Source: Rhodococcus sp. SBT000017
GTDB lineage: Bacteria; Actinomycetota; Actinomycetes; Mycobacteriales; Mycobacteriaceae
Assembly (NCBI RefSeq): GCF_003688915.1
Contig: NZ_REFU01000001.1
Location: 4,092,001 to 4,156,000 of the forward strand
Direction of reading: 5' to 3'
Length of the DNA: 64,000 nt
The notes under the pieces were generated by a model. The model worked only from the letters and a program-made list of their open reading frames with translations, was not told the origin of the DNA and did no database searches. The translations under genes and the position numbers were made by a program. Positions 32,594-40,797 of the stretch are shown one piece after another. The first letter of the stretch is position 1; each line of letters opens with the position of its first letter.

Positions 32594-34389
32594 GCGAGTT
32601 TCGAAAGCCGCACCCTCGGGTCGACGGCTATGTTCCTATCGAGAGCTACGGAGCGATCGGTGACGGTAGAACCGTGGCAATGATCGCCGACGACGGTCGC
32701 ATCGACTGGCTTCCGGTCCCGAATCTGGATTCACCACCACCTTTCGCCGCACTGTTGGATTACGAGCACGGTGGATGGATCGAGCTGGCGCCGGTGGCCG
32801 AATTCACCGTCCACCGCGAATTCATCTCGGGTACAAACGTTCTCGCCACCACTTTCAAGACCTCCGGCGGCACGGTGCGGGTCACCGACTCGCTGAACAC
32901 CGGTGTGGCGGGGCGGCTGCCGTGGATGGAACTGGCGCGCCGAATCGACGGCCTCGACGGGACCGTCGAGATGGGCTGGAAGGTGGCACCCGGAACCATG
33001 CTCGGTAAGGCCTCACCGTGGGCCTACGCCACCGAGCACGGCACAGTCCTGCGGGTGGACGGGCTGACCCTCGCCGTGAGAACCCTGGGCATCGACGATC
33101 CCCAGGTGGAGACGCAGAACATTCATGGGGCGTTCTCCACCGAGCCTGGCTCGAGACATTCTCTCGGAGTCGTCGGTACCGAGAACGAACCATTGCATCT
33201 GCCCTATCCGCAGAAATTGGACGAGGGCATCGACCGGACCGTCCTCAACTGGCGGATGTGGTCGGACGAGTGTAAGTACGAGGGACCGTGGGCGGAACAT
33301 GTAGCACGTAGTGCTCTGGCGTTGAAGCTGTTGTTGCACAGCCCGTCCGGTGCCATCGCTGCTGCTGCCACCACATCATTGCCGGAGAACCGGACCGGAG
33401 GGAAGAACTGGGACTACCGGTACGCCTGGGTCAGAGACGCCGCCTACACGATCAGAGCGATGCAGCGGTTCGGACTTCGTGAGGAAGTACACGCGGCCGT
33501 CGCCTGGTTGCTGAAGGTCATCAGGGTCAACGATCCTCTGGTCAACGTGTTCTACACGCTTCAGGGAAAGTTGCCCGGGGGAACCGAACAACCGGATGTG
33601 CCGGGCTGGCGCGGCATCGGACCGGTCGTCAACGGCAACGCCGCGGCAGATCAGTTGCAGCTGATGATATTCGGGGATCTGTTCTCGATCATTCGGCAGT
33701 ACGTAGACGCCGGCAACATCCTCGACGCGGAGACCGGTCGACTGTTGGCCACCATCGCCGACGAAGCCTGCGACTCATGGCAGCGCAAGGACGCAGGCAT
33801 CTGGGAACTCGAGGAAGAGCGTCACTACACCAGCTCGAAGCTCGGTTGCTGGCAGGCGCTCGACTGCGCCGTTCACTTGGCCGAGGCCGGCGAGATCCCC
33901 GGAATCCCGGACCGGTGGAAGGCGGAGAAGGGCCGCATCAGGGACTACATCGAGACGCAGTGTTGGTCCGAGGAGCGGCAGGCATATCTGGCGTATCCCG
34001 GGGCCGATGGTCTCGACGCCTCGGTGCTGTTGGCGGCGGAGATGGATTTCGATCGCGGAGAACGTCTTTCGTCCACCATCGATGCCCTCGGTGCAGAACT
34101 CGGTGCTGGGCCGTTGCTGTACCGCTACAGCGGCGTGCACGAGGAAGAGGCCACCTTCGTGGCCTGCGCGTTCTGGCGAGTGTCGGCGCTGTCGTGCGTC
34201 GGCCGTGACGACGAAGCCATCGCGCTGATGGACCAGCTGGTGGAGCTTTCCAACGACGTCGGGCTGTACAGCGAGATGATCGATGCTTCGGATGGGTCGT
34301 TTCTGGGTAACTTCCCGCAGGGCTTGAGCCACCTGGCCCTGGTGAATGCGGCGCTGACCATCGCGCGCTCGCACGACGCCACAACCTGA
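32590..34389 (+). CDS. Glycoside hydrolase family 15 (trehalase/glucoamylase-like)
   Basis: The 599-residue protein has an N-terminal beta-sandwich (YVPIESYGAIGDGRTVAMIADDGRIDWLPVPNLDSP) and a C-terminal (alpha/alpha)6 barrel with the GH15 signature NWDYRYAWVRDAA near 270. Acidic catalytic candidates lie in DAGIWELEEERHY and the C-terminal HEEEATFVACAFW. Actinobacterial members include a cytosolic trehalase. No signal peptide is present. The start is a TTG that overlaps the HAD stop (TTGA), preceded by GGAAAGG; no ATG or GTG fits better. Confidence 0.9.
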   Translation: MSEFRKPHPRVDGYVPIESYGAIGDGRTVAMIADDGRIDWLPVPNLDSPPPFAALLDYEHGGWIELAPVAEFTVHREFISGTNVLATTFKTSGGTVRVTDSLNTGVAGRLPWMELARRIDGLDGTVEMGWKVAPGTMLGKASPWAYATEHGTVLRVDGLTLAVRTLGIDDPQVETQNIHGAFSTEPGSRHSLGVVGTENEPLHLPYPQKLDEGIDRTVLNWRMWSDECKYEGPWAEHVARSALALKLLLHSPSGAIAAAATTSLPENRTGGKNWDYRYAWVRDAAYTIRAMQRFGLREEVHAAVAWLLKVIRVNDPLVNVFYTLQGKLPGGTEQPDVPGWRGIGPVVNGNAAADQLQLMIFGDLFSIIRQYVDAGNILDAETGRLLATIADEACDSWQRKDAGIWELEEERHYTSSKLGCWQALDCAVHLAEAGEIPGIPDRWKAEKGRIRDYIETQCWSEERQAYLAYPGADGLDASVLLAAEMDFDRGERLSSTIDALGAELGAGPLLYRYSGVHEEEATFVACAFWRVSALSCVGRDDEAIALMDQLVELSNDVGLYSEMIDASDGSFLGNFPQGLSHLALVNAALTIARSHDATT

Positions 34390-34418
34390 CCCGAACATCG
34401 AGCGCAAAGTGGGATCGC

Positions 34419-35219
34419 ATGGATCTGGGAATCGACGGTAGAACAGCGCTGGTCACCGGAGCAGACTCCGGCATCGGCTGGCACACGGCAAAGATGTTGT
34501 TGGCCGAGGGCGTTCGCGTCGTGATCAGCGACAAGGAGCAGTCCTCGCTCGACGACGCTGCAGCGAAGCTCGACGCAGCGGAGGGCCAATTGTTCGCCTT
34601 CGCTGCGGACGTGACCGATACCGGAGCCGTCGAACAGTTGGCGGTGCAGACGCAAAAAGCCCTGGGAGACATCGATATTCTCGTTCAGTCCTCGGGCGTG
34701 ACCGGAGCGCAGGGACTGTTCCACGAGATCGACGAGGAAGGGTGGAGGTCCACCCTCGACATCGATCTGATGGGCCCTGTCCGGCTACTGCGGGCGTTTC
34801 TGCCTGCGCTTCGCCGCGGCGGCTGGGGACGTATCGTGCTGCTCACCTCCGAGGATGCCGTGCAGCCCTACGACGACGAATTGCCCTACTGCGCAGCCAA
34901 AGCCGGCGTGCTGGCGCTCGCCAAGGGGCTTTCTCGCAGCTATGCATCGGAGGGGCTGCTGGTCAATGCGGTCTCTCCCGCATTCATTCACACCCCGATG
35001 ACCGACGCGATGATGGACAAGCGGGCCGAGGAGAAGAACACCGACCGCGACGGGGCCATCGAGAGCTTCCTCGACGAGGAGCGTCCGCACATGGAGCTCG
35101 GACGCCGGGGCGAACCCGAGGAGGTCGCCTCGGTGATCACCTTCCTGTGTTCGGACCGGGCCAGCTTCGTCAATGGATCCAACTACCGAGTCGACGCCGG
35201 TTCCGTCGCAACAATCTAG
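34419..35219 (+). CDS. SDR-family oxidoreductase
   Basis: The 266-residue protein is a classical short-chain dehydrogenase: cofactor motif TGADSGIG near 13-20, LVQSSG (equivalent of NNAG, with an unusual Gln-Ser-Ser), catalytic Ser in LLTSEDA near 141 and YCAAK near 154-158, C-terminal substrate segment. Asp at the end of beta2 (VVISDKEQ) suggests NAD preference. It follows GH15 by 29 bases and precedes an F420-dependent enzyme by 24. Substrate unknown. Confidence 0.92.
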   Translation: MDLGIDGRTALVTGADSGIGWHTAKMLLAEGVRVVISDKEQSSLDDAAAKLDAAEGQLFAFAADVTDTGAVEQLAVQTQKALGDIDILVQSSGVTGAQGLFHEIDEEGWRSTLDIDLMGPVRLLRAFLPALRRGGWGRIVLLTSEDAVQPYDDELPYCAAKAGVLALAKGLSRSYASEGLLVNAVSPAFIHTPMTDAMMDKRAEEKNTDRDGAIESFLDEERPHMELGRRGEPEEVASVITFLCSDRASFVNGSNYRVDAGSVATI

Positions 35220-35243
35220 TCGCAACAATCCAGGAGACACTTC

Positions 35244-36215
35244 ATGACCAATTTCGGATACACCTTGATGACCGAGCAGAGCGGGCCGAAAGAGCTGGTG
35301 CAGCACGCCGTCGGAGCCGAGAAGGTCGGCTTCGACTTCGAGGTCAGCAGCGACCACTACTCGCCGTGGCTCTCGTCCATGGGGCATTCCCCCTATGCCT
35401 GGACGACGCTGGGTGCGGTGGCTCAGGCCACCGAACGCGTCGAGCTGATGACGTACGTGACGTGCCCGATCATTCGCTACCACCCGGCCGTCGTCGCGCA
35501 GAAGGCAGCCACGCTGCAGATCCTGGCCGACGGGCGCTTCACACTCGGCCTCGGCAGCGGTGAGAACCTCAACGAGCACGTCGTCGGCGAGGGATGGCCG
35601 TCCATCGACAAGCGGCAGGACATGTTCGTCGAGGCACTCGAGATCATTCGCGCACTGCACGCCGGTGGTTTGGTCACGTACGAGGGCAAGCACTTTCGCG
35701 TCGACTCCGCTCGGATCTGGGACCTGCCGGAGGGCGGCGTGCCGATCGGTATCGCGGCAGGCGGTGAGAAGGCCGTCGCTCGGTTCGCCGAATACGGCGA
35801 TCACCTCATCGCTACCGAGCCGAACGCCGATCTCGTCAAGGCGTGGTCGGACAACCATGAGGGACCGGCGCGTTCCATCGGACAGATCCCCATCTCCTCG
35901 GATCCGGACAAGGATGCCGCCATCGATCGCGCACACGATCGATTCCGCTGGTTCGCCGGTGGCTGGGCGGTCAACGCCGATTTGCCGACCACGGCCGGCT
36001 TCGCCGGGGCCACGAAGTTCGTGCGCAAAGAGGATGTGGCCGAAACGATTCCGTGCGGACCGGATCTCGACGCCATCGTCGAGGCCGTGAAGCCCTATTG
36101 GGAGGCCGGATACACCGACATCGCCCTGGTCCAGGTGGGCGACGAAACTCAGGAACGCTTCCTGGCCGAGGCCGCAGGCCCGCTGTTGGAGAAGCTGCGC
36201 GCTGCGTCCAGCTGA
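35244..36215 (+). CDS. F420-dependent LLM-class oxidoreductase (Fgd-like, TIGR03557 group)
   Basis: The 323-residue protein is a luciferase-like TIM barrel. It begins FGYTLMTEQSGPKELVQHAV and contains SSDHYSPW, YVTCPIIRYHPAVVAQKAATL and LGLGSGENLNEHVVG, typical of F420-dependent glucose-6-phosphate dehydrogenase relatives. It should move hydride between coenzyme F420 and an alcohol or aldehyde. ATG follows AGGAG. It ends the metabolic operon; a terminator hairpin separates it from the lasso locus. Confidence 0.9.
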   Translation: MTNFGYTLMTEQSGPKELVQHAVGAEKVGFDFEVSSDHYSPWLSSMGHSPYAWTTLGAVAQATERVELMTYVTCPIIRYHPAVVAQKAATLQILADGRFTLGLGSGENLNEHVVGEGWPSIDKRQDMFVEALEIIRALHAGGLVTYEGKHFRVDSARIWDLPEGGVPIGIAAGGEKAVARFAEYGDHLIATEPNADLVKAWSDNHEGPARSIGQIPISSDPDKDAAIDRAHDRFRWFAGGWAVNADLPTTAGFAGATKFVRKEDVAETIPCGPDLDAIVEAVKPYWEAGYTDIALVQVGDETQERFLAEAAGPLLEKLRAASS

Positions 36216-36230
36216 GCTGCTCCGGTAGCT

Positions 36231-36267
36231 GAACAACCCCGACCGATTCATTCGGCCGGGGTTGTTC
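36231..36267 (+). terminator. Terminator hairpin between the F420 oxidoreductase and lasso operon
   Basis: GAACAACCCCG pairs with CGGGGTTGTTC, with an inner CCGA/TCGG pairing, making a nearly continuous 15-bp stem starting 15 bases after the stop. It insulates the lasso operon from the upstream operon. Confidence 0.8.
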
Positions 36268-36412
36268 GCGTCGGGCGGTCCTCCCACGGTATGACTCCGC
36301 GTCCGTCCGTCGCAGGACTGAAATCGTCGGCAGGCAGGACGCCACGAGAGTTCCCACGCGGCAGAGTGGTTCACATCGAACGAGCCGAACACTCACCGCA
36401 GGGAGGCGGACG

Positions 36413-38257
36413 ATGAACACGCGAGATGCTGTCGAGGCGGGTGGCCGCTCATTTTTCGTCGCGCTACCCGATACGCCCCGCGCAAGCGCGTTGGCGGCCC
36501 GGTTGGCGCAGGTGTCGACCACTCGGATCACTCACCACTCGGGGCGTCCATGGCTTCTCGGGCATCTCACGACCGACCGACTCGTCACCGCACAGGTTGG
36601 ACGTACGACGGCCGCAATCGTCGGCAGGTCCGATGCGACGGAGTCCCGGCTGCGGAGACTTGCCGATGACATTTCGGTACCGGCACAGGCGGCAGCGGCA
36701 GCGTCGAACTTTCACGGAAGTTACACGACGATCGTGTCGGTCGATGGACAGATCTATGCCAGCGCCGCGGCAATGGAGACCCGCAGAATCTGGTCTGCGC
36801 GCATCGACGGTGTGCTGGTACTGAGCGACCGCGCCGATGTTCTGGCCGATCTGGGCGAGTTCGACGTCGACCCAGCGGCCGTCACCATACGACTACTCGG
36901 CACCATGCCGCACCCACTCGATCGCGTCCCGTTGTGGGCAGAGGTCGAACCACTTGCCGGAGATCGATACATCACCGTCGACAGAAACGGCGAGCGAAGC
37001 CGGACCGGAACGTGGTGGTACGCGCCGCAGGCCGACACCTCGAGGTCCGATGGTGCCGTTCTGTTCAGATCGGCGGTGGAGGGTTCGGTTCGAGCTCGCA
37101 CCGCGCCCGGAGATCCGGTGGCCTGCGACCTGTCCGGGGGGCTGGATTCCACTCCTCTGTGCTACTTCGCAGCACAAGCGCAGCAGGGTGTGCTCGCTCG
37201 CACTCTCTTCAACGACGACCCGGGTGGACGCGAGGATCTCCACTGGGCTCGCCGGGCGATCAAGAGCATGCCCGGAGTGCACACCCATGAGGTCACCTCC
37301 ACGGACGACATGCAGGATTTCTACGAGGGTGTCGACAGCCTGGATGTTCGACTCGACGAGCCGACGCAGGCCGCGACCGCCGGGCCGCGGATCGTACGAA
37401 TGTTGGCCGACGATCGCCGCAAGGGAATCCGGACGCATATCACCGGTCTCGGAGGGGATCACATTTTGCGCGGCGTCAATGCGTGGGAGCACACGATCGT
37501 ACGGGCACGTCCGTGGGTCGGGTGGAACAGAGCCAGGGCGCAGCACATTCCGGCGGGAATCGGAGTGCTGACGACGGTGCGAGAGTTGGCCGATCGACGC
37601 ACGTACCGACAATGGTTCGCCGACACGATGAGTGCAGCACTGGCCGGAGCTCCTCACCCCGAGATACCGCGGATGAACGATTGGTCCAGTCCGCCCGCTG
37701 TGCCACCCTGGCTTACGCCGCATGCTCGCGAACTGCTCCGGAGCAAGATCGATTCCGCGCTCGATGCAGCAGAGCCGCTCGACCGAACCGTGGCCGGGCA
37801 CATCGATCTGTACTTCGCTCGCGACGCTGCGCGACTGATCCGCGGCACAGCACAACTGGGGCAGCCGTTCGGAGTGTCCTACGACTCGCCTCTGCTCGAC
37901 GATCGAGTGGTGGAAGCTGCCCTTGCAGTTCGACGCGACGAACGCGATACCCCACTCGAATGGAAGCCCCTCATGAAGGACGCGATGCGCGGATTGCTAC
38001 CGAACGACTATCTGATGCGAACGAACAAGATCGGCGGCGGACCGCAGTCCGTACGCGGGTACGCCCGCCACTACGGACGACTGCTGGAGCTGATGGACGA
38101 CGCACGACTGTTCGATACCGGACTGGTCGACCGAACAGAATTTGTTGCATCGACGTCGCCTCGAGCTCGTGAGGTACCGGTCGGACATGTTCACCAGGCC
38201 ATCAATGCCTCGGTGTTCCTTGCGGCTCAGCGAAATCGGACCGACGTAACAGTGTGA
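36413..38257 (+). CDS. Lasso peptide cyclase (asparagine synthetase-like)
   Basis: The 614-residue protein has a degenerate glutaminase-like N-terminal domain (no Cys2) and an asparagine synthetase B ATPase domain with PP-loop SGGLDS at 241-246. Lasso cyclases adenylate the side chain of an Asp or Glu in the core and let the core N-terminus attack it, forming the macrolactam. The assignment rests on adjacent B1, B2 and precursor genes. ATG follows GGGAGG. It is the first gene of the operon; 37 bases separate it from B1. Upstream, 36268-36412 should hold the promoter, but no clear boxes were seen. Confidence 0.93.
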   Translation: MNTRDAVEAGGRSFFVALPDTPRASALAARLAQVSTTRITHHSGRPWLLGHLTTDRLVTAQVGRTTAAIVGRSDATESRLRRLADDISVPAQAAAAASNFHGSYTTIVSVDGQIYASAAAMETRRIWSARIDGVLVLSDRADVLADLGEFDVDPAAVTIRLLGTMPHPLDRVPLWAEVEPLAGDRYITVDRNGERSRTGTWWYAPQADTSRSDGAVLFRSAVEGSVRARTAPGDPVACDLSGGLDSTPLCYFAAQAQQGVLARTLFNDDPGGREDLHWARRAIKSMPGVHTHEVTSTDDMQDFYEGVDSLDVRLDEPTQAATAGPRIVRMLADDRRKGIRTHITGLGGDHILRGVNAWEHTIVRARPWVGWNRARAQHIPAGIGVLTTVRELADRRTYRQWFADTMSAALAGAPHPEIPRMNDWSSPPAVPPWLTPHARELLRSKIDSALDAAEPLDRTVAGHIDLYFARDAARLIRGTAQLGQPFGVSYDSPLLDDRVVEAALAVRRDERDTPLEWKPLMKDAMRGLLPNDYLMRTNKIGGGPQSVRGYARHYGRLLELMDDARLFDTGLVDRTEFVASTSPRAREVPVGHVHQAINASVFLAAQRNRTDVTV

Positions 38258-38294
38258 TCGATCCATCCCGGCTCTATCGACAAAGGAGAAACCT

Positions 38295-38588
38295 ATGTTC
38301 TGGAGGACCAAGGACACTGCTGCGCAGCGAAACTCGGGTCGTTCCAGCAGGACGAGGCACCTCGACACGGTGGCAACCGAGTACGGTCACGTCGTTCTCG
38401 ACGGTGCAGCCGGCCGGTACTGGCACCTCAACGACAGTGCGCTGATCGTGTCACGTTGCCTGCGGGAGGGTGGCAGTCGCGAGGACGCGGCCGCGGCGTT
38501 GGTCGACACGTTCGCCATCGACCCGGCACTGGCGAGACGCGACGTCGATGCTGCCTACCGCCAACTCGAAGGAGTCGGTCTGCTGTGA
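38295..38588 (+). CDS. Lasso peptide recognition protein B1 (PqqD-like RRE)
   Basis: The 97-residue protein is a PqqD-type RiPP recognition element: DTVATEYGHVVLDGAAGRYWHLNDSALIVSRCL followed by a helical tail REDAAAALVDTFAIDPALARRDVDAAYRQLEGVGLL. The N-terminus has about 20 extra basic residues (RNSGRSSRTR). It binds the leader of the precursor, in particular the Tyr-x-x-Pro and downstream hydrophobics, and presents it to B2 and the cyclase. ATG follows AAGGAG. Its stop overlaps the GTG of B2. Confidence 0.93.
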   Translation: MFWRTKDTAAQRNSGRSSRTRHLDTVATEYGHVVLDGAAGRYWHLNDSALIVSRCLREGGSREDAAAALVDTFAIDPALARRDVDAAYRQLEGVGLL

Positions 38589-39022
38589 GTGACGTACTGC
38601 CACACATTCCGTCGACCCTCGGTCCGCTCCCCACTCTCGGCATCAAGGCGAGCGTCGGAATTGCCAAGGGCCTGAGCAGAATGCCTCCGAATTCCCTGCG
38701 TTCGGTCCTCGAACGAATCGCAGCCGGCGCTCGGCCGGCGACGTACGAGGAGGCGCGTCTGGCTCGCGACGCGGTCCTGACCGCCAGCCCCTACAGCAGA
38801 GGTGGATCAGCCTGTCTGCCTCGATCCCTCGCGACAGCGTTGGTGTGCCGTGCGCGGGGCACGTGGCCGCAATGGTGTGTGGGCGTGCTCTCATCGCCGC
38901 CGTTCACGGCCCATGCGTGGATCGAGGTCGACGGAGTGATCGTCGATGAACCGATGGCCAAGTCCGATTTCTCGACGTTCTTCTCGGTCTCCTCGAAATC
39001 GGCACTGCCGCAGTCTTTGTGA
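38585..39022 (+). CDS. Lasso peptide leader protease B2 (transglutaminase-like)
   Basis: The 145-residue protein has the catalytic Cys77 in GGSACLPRSLATALVCRARG, His110 in FTAHAWIEVDG and Asp121 in GVIVDEP, the triad of lasso B2 cysteine proteases that cut the leader just before the core. The start is a GTG in GTGA overlap with the B1 stop. The sequence is complete. It is followed by 147 bases with a weak hairpin, then the first precursor. Confidence 0.93.
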   Translation: MSDVLPHIPSTLGPLPTLGIKASVGIAKGLSRMPPNSLRSVLERIAAGARPATYEEARLARDAVLTASPYSRGGSACLPRSLATALVCRARGTWPQWCVGVLSSPPFTAHAWIEVDGVIVDEPMAKSDFSTFFSVSSKSALPQSL

Positions 39023-39093
39023 GCTGCAACTCCAGGCGGTGCCCCATGAACTCGGGACGTCGGATGTCGACCGTGGCGTCGACCGCCGTCGAT

Positions 39094-39118
39094 CCCGTAC
39101 CGGGGGACCCGATACGGG
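39094..39118 (+). other. Weak hairpin in the B2-precursor gap
   Basis: CCCGTA and TACGGG are separated by 13 bases, 52 bases before the first precursor ATG. It could be a partial terminator or processing site that separates enzyme from precursor expression; sequence support is modest. Confidence 0.3.
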
Positions 39119-39169
39119 CCCCGGAGTGAATCGATCGATCCCCTGAGTATGCGAAAGGAGGTGTGACAC

Positions 39170-39289
39170 ATGACCGAGGATTACCAAACCCCGACCATCG
39201 TCGACCTGGGTAGCTTCCAGGACGAGACAGGTTTCGGCATCGGTGGCCAGGCCGAGGGTTGGAACCCGATCGCCGATCGCAAGAACTGA
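39170..39289 (+). CDS. Lasso peptide precursor A1
   Basis: The 39-residue peptide follows GAAAGGAGGTG. Its leader has Tyr5-x-x-Pro8, then VDLG, Phe16 and Thr20, matching the lasso leader pattern YxxPx(L/I)xxxGxFxxxT. The C-terminal part is GFGIGGQAE followed by GWNPIADRKN. If the core begins at Gly21, Glu29 would close a nine-residue ring leaving a ten-residue tail. If Thr20 is the penultimate leader residue, the core begins at Phe22 with an eight-residue ring to the same Glu. It shares residues 11-39 exactly with A2. Confidence 0.9.
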   Translation: MTEDYQTPTIVDLGSFQDETGFGIGGQAEGWNPIADRKN

Positions 39290-39339
39290 CACCGGATCCA
39301 ACAAGCTCGACCGAGACAGAACCGAAAGGAAGCACCGAA

Positions 39340-39459
39340 ATGATCAAAGATTACGAGTCTCCTGCTGTCGTCGACCTGGGCAGCTTCCAGGACGAGACAG
39401 GTTTCGGCATCGGTGGCCAGGCCGAGGGCTGGAACCCCATCGCCGATCGCAAGAACTGA
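39340..39459 (+). CDS. Lasso peptide precursor A2
   Basis: The 39-residue peptide begins MIKDYESPAV. From residue 11 on it is identical in protein to A1, with three silent base changes, so both make the same product; only the leader N-termini differ. Ribosome site GAAAGGAAG lies eight bases before the ATG. The silent changes show the duplication has been kept under selection on protein or is not extremely recent. Confidence 0.9.
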   Translation: MIKDYESPAVVDLGSFQDETGFGIGGQAEGWNPIADRKN

Positions 39460-39516
39460 CCGTCGCCGCCGCGAACATCGCCGCCTGATCAACCACGGAA
39501 CGGAGGTGTAACGCGC

Positions 39517-39639
39517 ATGTCGAAGCCATACGAAACACCTGCTGTTGCAGATCTGGGCCGTTTCCAGGACGAGACCGGAGAGTTCATCGGTCCGCACACC
39601 GAAGCGATCCTGCCGTTCGAGGATCACTCCAAGGAGTGA
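39517..39639 (+). CDS. Lasso peptide precursor A3
   Basis: The 40-residue peptide begins MSKPYETPAVADLGRFQDET, with the same leader landmarks as A1 (Tyr5, Pro8, Leu13, Gly14, Phe16, Thr20). The core region is GEFIGPHTE followed by AILPFEDHSKE, a second chemotype with Gly21 and Glu29 in the same places and a very acidic tail. CGGAGGTG is the ribosome site. Confidence 0.9.
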   Translation: MSKPYETPAVADLGRFQDETGEFIGPHTEAILPFEDHSKE

Positions 39640-39821
39640 ATTCGTCAGTCGGATATGACAATTCGAAACATCTCTACAATTCAGCGAGGAGTTGCATCGT
39701 GAACAAGGCATACGAAACACCTGCTGTTGCAGATCTGGGCCGTTTCCAGGACGAGACCGGAGAGTTCATCGGTCCGCACACCGAAGCGATCCTGCCGTTC
39801 GAGGATCACTCCAAGGAGTGA
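39527..39821 (+). repeat. 113-bp exact direct repeat covering precursors A3 and A4
   Basis: 39527-39639 and 39709-39821 are identical base for base and contain everything from the fourth codon to the stop. The spacer is 69 bp. The A1/A2 pair is a similar but older duplication with three silent differences. Confidence 0.95.
39699..39821 (+). CDS. Lasso peptide precursor A4
   Basis: The 40-residue peptide starts at GTG 39699 after AGGAG and reads MNKAYETPAV, then is identical to A3 to the end. Bases 39709-39821 equal 39527-39639 exactly, so the copy is recent or maintained by conversion. A TACAAT box at 39675-39680 could be a -10 for separate expression. A strong hairpin follows. Confidence 0.88.
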   Translation: MNKAYETPAVADLGRFQDETGEFIGPHTEAILPFEDHSKE

Positions 39822-39835
39822 GACTGCACCCGGTA

Positions 39836-39869
39836 CGGCGACCCGGCACGATCATGTGCCGGGTCGCCG
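39836..39869 (+). terminator. Hairpin between precursors and exporter
   Basis: A perfect 14-bp stem, CGGCGACCCGGCAC with GTGCCGGGTCGCCG, encloses a six-base loop, 14 bases after the A4 stop and 61 before the exporter ATPase. No T tract follows. It probably acts as partial terminator or 3' stabiliser, giving more precursor than exporter mRNA. Confidence 0.75.
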
Positions 39870-39930
39870 GTCCGGGATCCGATTCCGTTTCGTACCGAAC
39901 TCTTGTGGCAGCAAACTAGAAGGAGCGTCG

Positions 39931-40797
39931 ATGACGATGGCACTGCACGGGCAGTCGAACGACTCCGTTGACACATCCGTCTACCCGAACCAATCCGACG
40001 TACCGGCCCTCGAGGCCAGGGACGTTCGGATGCGCTACGGGTCGATCGATGTGTTGACCGGGGTCGATCTGCGTGTCGAGGCGGGCGAAGTGGTTGCATT
40101 GCTCGGGCCGAACGGCGCGGGTAAGACGACCACCATCGAGATTCTCGAGGGAATTCGCCGCCGGTCGAGTGGGTACGTGCGTGTTTTGGGAGTCGATCCC
40201 GCCCACGGCGACGAAGAATGGCAGTCGCGCATCGGTGTCGTGTTGCAGTCATGGCGTGATCATCGTCGGTGGAAAGTTCGAGAGTTGTTGCTGCACTTCG
40301 CACAGCATTATCGAGTACTCGGGCCGTCGGGTGGCCGACTGCCATACGATACGGACGAGTTACTGGATGCTGTCGGTCTGACCGACCGAGCACAGACCAA
40401 GGTCGGTCGACTCTCCGGAGGCCAACGGCGTCGTCTCGACGTCGCGATCGGACTCGTCGGAAATCCCGAACTGTTGTTCTTGGACGAACCGACAGTCGGG
40501 TTCGATCCCGAAGCGCGCCAGGACTTTCACGAACTCATCGGGTCGATCACCCGCACGCGGCGAACGGCCGTCGTACTGACCACCCACGATCTGGTCGAGG
40601 CCGAGCTTCTCGCAGATTCGGTGGCGATTCTGGTAGATGGACGTGTCGTCGCGCGTGGAACCACCGAGCAGCTCGCCCGCCGGTACGCCTGGGGTACCGC
40701 GGTTTCGTATCGGCTCCGTGGACGTTCCCAGACGGCGACGGTCGACAACGCCACCGAGTTCGTCCGTGAACTGTTGGCCTCGGGGGCTCCGAAGTGA
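39931..40797 (+). CDS. ABC transporter ATPase of the lasso locus, C-terminus frameshifted
   Basis: The 288-residue ATPase has Walker A GPNGAGKTT near 62-70, signature LSGGQRRRLDVA, Walker B LLFLDEPTVGFDP and the H-loop TTHDLVEAE, typical of DrrA-type exporters. It follows AAGGAG. The frame ends LLASGAPK, but the missing C-terminal family segment continues at once in the next frame (VTDLVVRPLNLQDAYLHMI). One extra G in the GGGGG run near 40781-40785 would restore LLASGGSEVTDLVV. The catalytic parts are complete, so activity is possible. It probably exports the mature lasso peptide. Confidence 0.9.
   Translation: MTMALHGQSNDSVDTSVYPNQSDVPALEARDVRMRYGSIDVLTGVDLRVEAGEVVALLGPNGAGKTTTIEILEGIRRRSSGYVRVLGVDPAHGDEEWQSRIGVVLQSWRDHRRWKVRELLLHFAQHYRVLGPSGGRLPYDTDELLDAVGLTDRAQTKVGRLSGGQRRRLDVAIGLVGNPELLFLDEPTVGFDPEARQDFHELIGSITRTRRTAVVLTTHDLVEAELLADSVAILVDGRVVARGTTEQLARRYAWGTAVSYRLRGRSQTATVDNATEFVRELLASGAPK

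Noticed and set aside
39023..39169. A fifth lasso precursor or B2 extension in the gap before A1
   Set aside because: No ATG or GTG frame shows the leader motif, and B2 already has its full triad and normal length.
39170..39821. Precursor repeats as a CRISPR-like array
   Set aside because: Each unit is an intact ORF with ribosome site, and the units are too long and few for CRISPR; the conserved lasso leader motif explains them.
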